From the NCBI RefSeq assembly GCF_014641555.1, contig NZ_BMHY01000008.1:129009-193008 (forward strand): 64,000 nucleotides of DNA, written 5' to 3'. The translations under genes and the position numbers were made by a program. The notes under the pieces were generated by a model. It had not been told where the DNA came from, ran no database searches, and saw only the letters and a program-made list of their open reading frames with translations. Source of the DNA: Paenibacillus radicis (ex Gao et al. 2016). GTDB lineage: Bacteria > Bacillota > Bacilli > Paenibacillales > Paenibacillaceae. Below, one piece after another: positions 57,167 through 64,000 of this stretch. Numbering within the stretch: position 1 is the stretch's first letter; each line of letters starts with the position of its first letter.

Positions 57167-60100
57167 ATGATGCAGGAATCAAGGAAAATGATTCAAGCCA
57201 TGCTCGTTTTTGTACTGGTACTAGCAGGCTTGGTGCCTTCGGCAGCTCCAGCCGCGGCATCGGCAGTCACAATCTCTCAGACAGGCACAATTGTAAGCGC
57301 TACCAACGGAAGTTTGACTCTCACTTATGATTTAGCGAATGGCAAAGGCAATTTCTCGGCTGGGAGTACAGTCATTTTGTCGGACTTTTATTCCGATTAC
57401 AGTGTGGCGGGAAGCAGCACTCGAATCAGTTCGACTGACCCGGCGACGAGAACGGCTAGCTGGGCGGCGACAGGGAACGATGGATATGGATCGAACGGCC
57501 AGCGGCTGACGATCACGAATCAGCTGAACTCCGGTTCAACGATCATTCTTCGGATCTCGATGTACGAGGACAAGTCCTATATCTTAACAGACATGACGGT
57601 GAACAACGGGACAAGCCAAAGCATAGACTTCCTGGAGCCGATTGCCGCTAACAATCTGAACATCGGAGCGGGCTCGGACAAGCGGATCTATACGACGCCG
57701 TATACGAACAACTATGATTTTGGCGTAGCTCCGGTCAATGATTTTGGCAAAAGCCAAAACGGCTACGACCGCCCTTATGGATCAGAAGAATCGTGGTCGG
57801 CCTTTAATGGTACCAGCTATTGGGTAGCCTCGGTGTTTGATAACACGAATAAACATGGCGTTGTTGCAGGAGCAGCGACCACATTCAATTGGAAAAGCAT
57901 GCAGTATTTGAGCCAGGCCGCAACGGCCAATGGCCCGTTGACCGGTTTTTCGGTCTATAACGCAGGCGGGCAGCAAAGCGGCACCTCAGTAAGCTCGGAT
58001 CAATTTTTCCTTGGATACTTTGATGATTACCAGCAAGGTCTGGAGACGTTTGGCCGTACCTATGCCATCGCAGAGCCTAAGCTGGAATGGAATGATGATG
58101 TGCCGATTGGCTTCAACACCTGGTATGCGTATTACGCTTACCCGACAGCTGACGCGATGTTCCCAATGACCGATTATTTCGAGGAGCATCTGAAGCCGCT
58201 TGGCTACAACTATATGAATCTGGATTGCTGCTATCAAGGGGTTGAGAATAAGACGGATTTGGAAAATCTCGATGATTTCGTCGCCTATGTGCATGGAAAA
58301 GGAATGAAGGCCGGGACGTATTCCGCGCCATTCGCCATCTTCGATGAGTTGACGGCGACCGTTCCTACAACGTCTTATACGTTTGGGGAAATTGCGCTTA
58401 AGGATGCCAGCGGCAATCCGATAAAATCCTATATTAATACGTATATCGTAGACGCTACTCATCCGGGCGGACAAGCTTATATCGCCTGGATTATGGATAC
58501 CTATCATGTGAAGCCGGGTTTTGACTATGTGAAGCTCGATTTCATCGATCTGGGCATGTATGACGGCAAGTTTTACGACACGACGAAAAACGGCATGCAA
58601 GCTTACCGGATCGGCATGCAAATCATGCGTGATGCGCTGCTCGCCGCCCCTCAAGACATTTACATCAATGAATCGATAGCTCCGCTGCTGCCTTCGGGGT
58701 ATGCGCATGGCAGAAGAACAGGCGTGGATACGACGATTGGCCTTGAATCCTATCCAGGCATCGAGCGCCAAGCATTTAATGCCGCCGCCTCGTGGTGGAC
58801 GAACGATACGTTGTACGCGTACAACGATGTTGACATGATTTTTCCAGAGAGCGTTATTAACGGGTTTGATAAAATCACTTTGAATGAAGGCACGCTTCTC
58901 TCGACGGCAATTGCGCTTGGAGGAGGCCATTGGCTGATTGGCGACAACGTTCCGTTTATTTCCGAGGACCGGATGGCGATTTTGCGCAACGCAGGACTGC
59001 TTGATCTGGTCAAAAAAGGCGGCGCAGCCAAGCCTGTGAAAATGTCCAATTTCTATCACAAGCTGGAGCATTCGCCGATAGCCATCTATTTAACGGATAC
59101 CAATGGCGACCGTATCGTCGGCCTGTCCAACTGGGATATGAACAATTCCGCGCCGGTCTCGCTGACATTCTCTGATCTTGGGTTAAACGCCAGCACGAAC
59201 TACACGCTGACCGAGATCTACAGCAGTACGAAAATCGGGCAATATACGGGAAGCTACTCTCGCACATTGAAGCCGGGCGAATCGATCATCGTACGAATCT
59301 CCGAGCAGCCTTCGTCGCTGCCAACGGCGCCGGTCAATCTTGCGCTGGGCAAAACAGCTTCTGCGTCCTCTATCTGGTCCAGCGGCTACGATGCGGCCAA
59401 GGCTATTGACGGGTCAGTCAGCACGCGATGGAGCGGGGCAAGCGGTACGGCAAATGATCAATGGCTGGAGGTTAATTTGGGTGCCGCGACTAACGTTAAC
59501 CGGGTTGCAGTCAGCGAATACGGCTCCGGCAACCAAAGCTTCCAGATCGATACGTATACGCTGCAGTATTGGAACGGTTCGGCTTATGTGAACTTAACGA
59601 AAGGGTTTACGCTCGGAGACCGCCGTGTATTCGATTTCCCGACGGTAAACACTTCAAAAATCAGGCTGTACATCAACAAGGCCCGATTCATTCCATCCAT
59701 TCAGGAAATCGAGATCTATAACGTACCGGGCAATACCGGATACCGGATCGATCAGGACAATAGCGGTTCCTCGTATTCGACTTATTCGGATATTCGCGAC
59801 GTTATTCAGCGGATGCAGACTTTTACACTAACGCAATCCGAGCTGCCGAAAATGGACGTCTACTTGTATGAGAGCTACGTCAATAAAGTGCCTGAGGATA
59901 ATTACTATTTAGATATTGTCGAGCTGGACGCCAGTCATAATCCAGTGAAGAAGCTGTTCAGCGCCGCGCTGCAGCCTAACAATATCCCGGGAGCGGCTAC
60001 GCCATATGCCATCTATCCGCGCTTGACGGGTCTGGATACGAGCAAGCAATACGGATTGATTTTGCGTTCGCCGGGTTCGCTGGAGGACGGCTCTACCAAT

Positions 60101-60235
60101 AACAAATACGGCTTTGCCTACAGCGACAGCAATACGTATGCCGGAGGCTTCGAACGGCTGTCGACAGACGGCGGCTTGACCTGGACGACGGAAAACGCAG
60201 GCAACCGCGATCTGATCTTCACTATTTACAAATAA
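57167..60235 (+). CDS. Secreted clan GH-D alpha-galactosidase-like enzyme with F5/8C domain
   Basis: A 1022-residue secreted protein. Signal peptide 10-35 (MLVFVLVLAGLVPSAAPAAA); a beta-sandwich N-terminal domain (about 40-300); a GH27/GH36-like TIM barrel (about 305-620) with VPIGFNTWYAYY, MNLDCCYQGVENK and the nucleophile Asp458 in DYVKLDFIDLG; a C-terminal beta domain of the catalytic unit (about 640-720); an F5/8-type-C/CBM32-like carbohydrate-binding domain (about 725-865; NLALGKTASASSIWSSGYDA, WLEVNLGAATNVNR); and a beta-rich domain of unknown type to the end. It probably removes alpha-galactosyl groups outside the cell. The exact family (GH27, GH36 or relative) is not certain, and the substrate is unproven. 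Confidence 0.87.
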   Translation: MMQESRKMIQAMLVFVLVLAGLVPSAAPAAASAVTISQTGTIVSATNGSLTLTYDLANGKGNFSAGSTVILSDFYSDYSVAGSSTRISSTDPATRTASWAATGNDGYGSNGQRLTITNQLNSGSTIILRISMYEDKSYILTDMTVNNGTSQSIDFLEPIAANNLNIGAGSDKRIYTTPYTNNYDFGVAPVNDFGKSQNGYDRPYGSEESWSAFNGTSYWVASVFDNTNKHGVVAGAATTFNWKSMQYLSQAATANGPLTGFSVYNAGGQQSGTSVSSDQFFLGYFDDYQQGLETFGRTYAIAEPKLEWNDDVPIGFNTWYAYYAYPTADAMFPMTDYFEEHLKPLGYNYMNLDCCYQGVENKTDLENLDDFVAYVHGKGMKAGTYSAPFAIFDELTATVPTTSYTFGEIALKDASGNPIKSYINTYIVDATHPGGQAYIAWIMDTYHVKPGFDYVKLDFIDLGMYDGKFYDTTKNGMQAYRIGMQIMRDALLAAPQDIYINESIAPLLPSGYAHGRRTGVDTTIGLESYPGIERQAFNAAASWWTNDTLYAYNDVDMIFPESVINGFDKITLNEGTLLSTAIALGGGHWLIGDNVPFISEDRMAILRNAGLLDLVKKGGAAKPVKMSNFYHKLEHSPIAIYLTDTNGDRIVGLSNWDMNNSAPVSLTFSDLGLNASTNYTLTEIYSSTKIGQYTGSYSRTLKPGESIIVRISEQPSSLPTAPVNLALGKTASASSIWSSGYDAAKAIDGSVSTRWSGASGTANDQWLEVNLGAATNVNRVAVSEYGSGNQSFQIDTYTLQYWNGSAYVNLTKGFTLGDRRVFDFPTVNTSKIRLYINKARFIPSIQEIEIYNVPGNTGYRIDQDNSGSSYSTYSDIRDVIQRMQTFTLTQSELPKMDVYLYESYVNKVPEDNYYLDIVELDASHNPVKKLFSAALQPNNIPGAATPYAIYPRLTGLDTSKQYGLILRSPGSLEDGSTNNKYGFAYSDSNTYAGGFERLSTDGGLTWTTENAGNRDLIFTIYK

Positions 60236-60245
60236 CAGGCAGTGT

Positions 60246-60278
60246 AAAAAGAGGAGCAGCCGGCGGCTGCTCCTCTTT
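60246..60278. terminator. Convergent terminator between the two exo-enzyme genes
   Basis: AAAGAGGAGCAGCC (60248-60261) pairs perfectly with GGCTGCTCCTCTTT (60265-60278), 3-nt loop; the A-run at its left serves as the U-run for the minus-strand gene. Confidence 0.9.
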
Positions 60279-60301
60279 GGGTTATACCAGTCTAATCATC
60301 C

Positions 60302-63300
60302 TTATACTTTATCCAGCTTATAAGTTTCCAGTACACGGATGACGATAACGGCCGCTTCAGCCCGGGTAAGGCTGGAGAGCGGGTCGAACTTCTTACCGGA
60401 TTTACCGATCATGAGGCCTTGCTTGACGACAAGCGCGGTTGCGGATTTCGCATAAGGCGCAATGCTTCCGGCATCCGTGAATCCGGCAAGCACGCTGTCA
60501 TCCGCTTTGGCGTCTACTTTCAGATAGGCCAGCAGATTTGCAAGAAGCACCGCGATGTTCTGACGACTGATGCTGGCATCAGGATCAAATTGGGTAGCAG
60601 AATTGCCTTGAACGAGCCCGAGCTGCTTCGCTGCGGCAATATCGCCTGCGTACGGAGAATCGGCGGCAACATCCTCAAATGGAGCGGCTCCGTAAGCCGG
60701 TAAAATACCAAGCCCCTTCACAATCATGGACGTAAATTCGGCACGGGTAATGCTCTTATCCACTCCGAATGCCTCGGCGGTAATGCCATCCAGCAGCAGC
60801 TTGGCTGCGGCACGGTTAACGGCTTTCTTCGCCCATTCCGCTTTAACATCGCTGTATGCGATATCTGACTGAATGACAGTGTAAATGCTGTTGCCGTTGC
60901 GAATGAGCTCGGCGGTAACGGTGCCGTCGCTGTTTTTCGTGAAGAGTGTAGGTACCGGACGGAATTCATTGGAGTCCGGGAGGTAGACGACACCGGTAGC
61001 TTTGGATGGATCAAGGCTTCCGCTAAGGGTGAACAATCGGCTGAAGGCATGCGATCCAAATGCCGTTACCTCTTCAAATTGTCCATTAGCGGCTTTCTTC
61101 AGAATCTTGAAATCAAGCGCTGGTACGAGCAGCTTCACCCCATCTGCCACAGCCAGCTTCTGAATCGCTTCGGCAGTCTTGGCATCAGGAGACGTAATGA
61201 CGATGCGAATGTCTGCATCGAGATGAATTGCGTGCACCGGAATGGCGTACGTGACACCATTTAGAATGACCGACAGCTTCGCGTCTTCGCCTTTAGCGGC
61301 TATAGCCGCAACAACTTCTTTAGGCAGTGTAATCTCCGCCTGTTTGGCTTCCTTGGCTGCAGAGATGATGAATGATGAAGTGTCGGCTGCTCCGATGGCT
61401 TTCACTGCGGCATCTTTCTTAATCTGAAGGTGCCAAGTATCTCCGGATTTGCTGATTTCAGCCTCCAGCTCGTTTTTAGCTGTTGCAACGACAGGGGGAG
61501 CGGATGATCCCGAAGAAGAACTGAAACCGGAAGTGCGAACAGCGAGCGGAGCGCTGAACGGCGATACTTCAGTAATTTGCCCGTCTGTTTCTGCAATAGC
61601 GAGTACAGTAAAGGTATAGTCCGTGCTTGGCGTCAGCTCTGTCACAATGCCTTGCGTACTATCTGTCGTGACAAGGAAACGGTTATTGACATATACCTCG
61701 TAAGCAGCCGCGCCTTCCACTTCATTCCACTTGAGTTCAATCGAGCTAGTACCGCTGTTAACCTTAACTAATTGCTGAGGTGCGGCAAGCGCGTTCGGAT
61801 TGACGATGCCAGTAATCGGCAAGTCCTTAACGAGTTGTGTAGTCAGCGTCCGATTCTCGTCATTGCTGATTTCCCAGCTCATTACGCCGCCCAAATCGAG
61901 CGTTTTGACAAGGGATGCTGCGTACATCATCGATGTTTCGTCATTGTAAGTAATGAACGTGCCTGTATCTTCGTTGAATAAATAAGGAACCTTCGCGGAT
62001 TCATTCCAATAACGGACGTATCCGTTTTTGCCAATAAAGCTGTTCTCCAAATCATCAAAATCGTAGAACCCGTTTTCCCACTTGCCTACCGGAATTCCCG
62101 TACACGTCTGGTACTCTCCAGGTTCAGGACAACCTTCCCAGCCTTTTCCGTAATAAGGCACGCCAAGCAGCAGCTTATGAGGCGGAACGCCGCCGTTCAG
62201 ATGGCCAAGTGCGCCGCCTCTGACGTTGTTGCGTTCAGCGGATGCTTTCGGATGTGTCTCATCATAGTACAGCGGGGAGTTGTGGTGGGCAAGAAGCTCC
62301 CAGTTGCCGCTGTAATCGTAAGCCATAATATTAATGAAATCGAGGTATTGCACCGAGTTTGCCAGATCGGCATTCGGTATGAAGGAATCGGCTTGCTGTG
62401 AAGCGATCGTCAGCAAATAATATTTGCCGTCTTCCGAGCCTGCCGCGTCCAGAGCTTCCCGAACGGTTTTCATCAATGCGGTAAAGTTGACGTTGTCTTC
62501 AGGACGGTGGCTGTTGCCATCCTCGCCGCCTTCAACCGGATACTCCCAGTCGATGTCAACGCCATCCAGATCATAAGCCCGCAGGAACTTCACGACAGAG
62601 CCGGAGAACGAGAGGCGCGTCTCCTCCGTTGCGGCCATATCCGAGAAGTGGTCGGAGAAGGACCAGCCGCCTACGGAAACCAGCATTTTAAGATGAGGAT
62701 TGGAATCCTTAAGGGTAGAGAAGGTTTGGAAGTTGGTTAAGTCGATCGACTGGTCTCCAACGACCATTTCACCATCGTGGACATATCGATCCTGCAGCGG
62801 CACCTTGTCGGTCTGACATTCTACGCCGTTCGAGCCGGCTTTCATCCAGCAAAGGTCGGCAAATGCGTAGTTAATGTGCGTTACCTTAGACAAATCAATA
62901 TCGGTTGGCTTGAAATTGCGGGCATAGCCTGACCAAGCGGTGTAATACGTTACGTTGTTGTAGCTGCTGCCCGGTACAGTTGATACGGAGCCGCTCAGCG
63001 ATGATTCCCAAAGGCTGTTTTTCGCTTTGGCAGTAAACGTATAGCTTTGGCCTGCGGTCAGGCCGTTTACGGTATAGCGGTTCGTGTTGCTGCTGCCTAT
63101 AAGAACGCCATCCTGATAAATATCATAGCTGCTGGCTCCAGGTGTTGGCGCCCAGCCAAGCGCTGCCGTCGTACGGTTTGACGATACGACTTGCAGATCG
63201 CGTGGAGCATCCAGTTGTCCCCATGTGAGGGTAACTGCATTGCTCTTCTCCGAGGCTTTGACCCCGTCGTCATTGGCGAGCTGCGCTCCAACCAGGAAAG

Positions 63301-64000
63301 TCAGCGTTGCGCCGCTGCTGATCTCTTCGGGTGTCAAATTATACGTCAAGCGGTTGGAACCGTCCCAGATACCGCCTTTATAGCCTCCGTTGATCCAATA
63401 TTCATAGCCGTTGGCTGTCGGGCTGCCCTCCCAGCCCAGCGTAACGCTTGATTCCGTGAGACTAATTACCTTCAAATTTTGCGGCGGCATAAGCGGCAGA
63501 GGCTCATACTCGGTTAAATCCTCTGTCGTCGTGAAGGTGACGACATTGCTTTTGAGCTCTGGAGTCAACTGCGGCCATTGAATGCCGTCGGGACCAATTA
63601 AGAAGGAGTAGGTCGTTTCCGGATTTAAGCCGCCTACAGTTGCTAATTGTGTGTTTCCGTAAAATTTATAGTTGCCGTTCGTATCCCAAATCCAGTAGTC
63701 GTCAATCCCGGTGGCGTTAACCCATTTCAGCTTGACGCTGTTATGTGTGACACTGACAACTTCCAGATTCGTGGCTCCGGCCGTCGGGCCCGGAGTCACG
63801 ACCACTTCTCCGTCCTTTGTTGTAAATTCAATGATGTTGCTCTTATGAATGACTTCAGGAAGCGGGCGTTCATACCAAGTGATATAAAATTTGTAGGTGG
63901 TGTTAGGGGTTAGCTCAGTCAGCACTTTCTCACCGCTATTCCCCCATGTGAAGTAGCTTTCGCTGGTGTCGCTTTTCACCCAAATATCAATATCGTTTTT
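60302..64000 (-). CDS. SLH-anchored GH18 chitinase, 5' end beyond the window
   Basis: The frame is open to the right edge; 1232 codons plus the stop are visible. Residue numbers count from the GTG at 63979, but that codon lies inside a fibronectin type III domain, so the real start is upstream. Order: four FN3 domains (about 1-340; GASSYDIYQDGVLIGSSNTN), a GH18 catalytic domain (about 345-710) with YDLDGVDIDWEYP, where Glu479 is the acid/base of the DxxDxDxE motif, and FINIMAYDYSG; one more FN3 (about 740-830), a Ser/Gly linker, a conserved pre-SLH module (about 850-1050) and three SLH motifs (TRAEFTSMIVKGLG, SRQNIAVLLANLLAYL, TRAEAAVIVIRVLE). It degrades chitin at the cell surface. The same pre-SLH module occurs in the SLH protein at 17847. 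Confidence 0.94.
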   Translation of the reverse strand, partial: KNDIDIWVKSDTSESYFTWGNSGEKVLTELTPNTTYKFYITWYERPLPEVIHKSNIIEFTTKDGEVVVTPGPTAGATNLEVVSVTHNSVKLKWVNATGIDDYWIWDTNGNYKFYGNTQLATVGGLNPETTYSFLIGPDGIQWPQLTPELKSNVVTFTTTEDLTEYEPLPLMPPQNLKVISLTESSVTLGWEGSPTANGYEYWINGGYKGGIWDGSNRLTYNLTPEEISSGATLTFLVGAQLANDDGVKASEKSNAVTLTWGQLDAPRDLQVVSSNRTTAALGWAPTPGASSYDIYQDGVLIGSSNTNRYTVNGLTAGQSYTFTAKAKNSLWESSLSGSVSTVPGSSYNNVTYYTAWSGYARNFKPTDIDLSKVTHINYAFADLCWMKAGSNGVECQTDKVPLQDRYVHDGEMVVGDQSIDLTNFQTFSTLKDSNPHLKMLVSVGGWSFSDHFSDMAATEETRLSFSGSVVKFLRAYDLDGVDIDWEYPVEGGEDGNSHRPEDNVNFTALMKTVREALDAAGSEDGKYYLLTIASQQADSFIPNADLANSVQYLDFINIMAYDYSGNWELLAHHNSPLYYDETHPKASAERNNVRGGALGHLNGGVPPHKLLLGVPYYGKGWEGCPEPGEYQTCTGIPVGKWENGFYDFDDLENSFIGKNGYVRYWNESAKVPYLFNEDTGTFITYNDETSMMYAASLVKTLDLGGVMSWEISNDENRTLTTQLVKDLPITGIVNPNALAAPQQLVKVNSGTSSIELKWNEVEGAAAYEVYVNNRFLVTTDSTQGIVTELTPSTDYTFTVLAIAETDGQITEVSPFSAPLAVRTSGFSSSSGSSAPPVVATAKNELEAEISKSGDTWHLQIKKDAAVKAIGAADTSSFIISAAKEAKQAEITLPKEVVAAIAAKGEDAKLSVILNGVTYAIPVHAIHLDADIRIVITSPDAKTAEAIQKLAVADGVKLLVPALDFKILKKAANGQFEEVTAFGSHAFSRLFTLSGSLDPSKATGVVYLPDSNEFRPVPTLFTKNSDGTVTAELIRNGNSIYTVIQSDIAYSDVKAEWAKKAVNRAAAKLLLDGITAEAFGVDKSITRAEFTSMIVKGLGILPAYGAAPFEDVAADSPYAGDIAAAKQLGLVQGNSATQFDPDASISRQNIAVLLANLLAYLKVDAKADDSVLAGFTDAGSIAPYAKSATALVVKQGLMIGKSGKKFDPLSSLTRAEAAVIVIRVLETYKLDKV

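Noticed and set aside
57986-59071. Long minus-strand frame opposite the alpha-galactosidase-like gene
   Set aside because: Shadow of the plus-strand catalytic domain; Arg/Ile/His-rich without domains.

Overview
The window reads as chromosome from a Paenibacillus-like member of the Bacillota. The evidence is the set of S-layer-homology (SLH) exoproteins, Gly-Gly-rich Shine-Dalgarno sites with frequent GTG/TTG starts, T-tailed terminators, YesM/YesN-type sugar two-component control, and B. subtilis-like gene neighbours (yerB, yerC, dgkB, rlmCD). Species cannot be fixed from the sequence alone. No tRNA, rRNA, CRISPR array, transposase or prophage gene was seen.

Layout. 1-8.2 kb is conserved housekeeping: the end of a YerB/DUF3048 protein, a phosphate-uptake operon (DUF47 protein + Pit) behind a clear three-repeat Pho box, an 870-bp gene-free stretch full of repeats, a YqfQ-like basic protein, then yerC, a sirohydrochlorin chelatase-like gene, dgkB and rlmCD. 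8.4-17.6 kb is a mosaic of small accessory units: an SDR with a divergent AraC regulator, an LPXTG thioester adhesin, a SnoaL-like protein divergent from another AraC regulator, a methyltransferase, a CPCC protein, and a MerR operon with two unknown genes. 17.8-22.8 kb is a giant SLH protein with nine 95-residue Ig-like repeats. 22.9-26.8 kb holds small metabolic, repair and GNAT genes, including a frameshifted gene.

27-38.8 kb is the most coherent system: an apparently continuous carbohydrate locus. It encodes an ABC importer (lipoprotein + two permeases), a YesM/YesN sensor pair, a GH35 beta-galactosidase, a Gfo/Idh/MocA dehydrogenase, a Cys/Met-type PLP lyase and a DUF4091/GH123-like hydrolase. 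It sits behind a consensus-matching cre site, a sigma-A-like promoter and a dyad operator. The PLP lyase is the unexpected member and makes this the best candidate for an undescribed pathway.

39-48.7 kb carries an aldo/keto reductase with a MerR/NmlR-type promoter and its regulator, an RDD protein, a very large dual-kinase hybrid sensor, DedA, unknown envelope proteins, a frameshifted APH-type kinase and a GNAT. 48.9-56.2 kb has a membrane-anchored serine hydrolase followed by two OmpR-type two-component systems and a lipoprotein. 56.2-64 kb has a symmetric intergenic repeat array, a Fra/YdhG-type protein, a secreted clan GH-D alpha-galactosidase-like enzyme and, convergently, a GH18 chitinase with SLH domains that runs off the right edge.

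Together the genes describe a soil polysaccharide degrader. It displays glycan-active and adhesive proteins on an S-layer, imports the products by ABC transport, and senses them with two-component systems. At least two genes (24.1 kb, 47.8 kb) carry single-base frameshifts that could be real mutations or sequencing errors.
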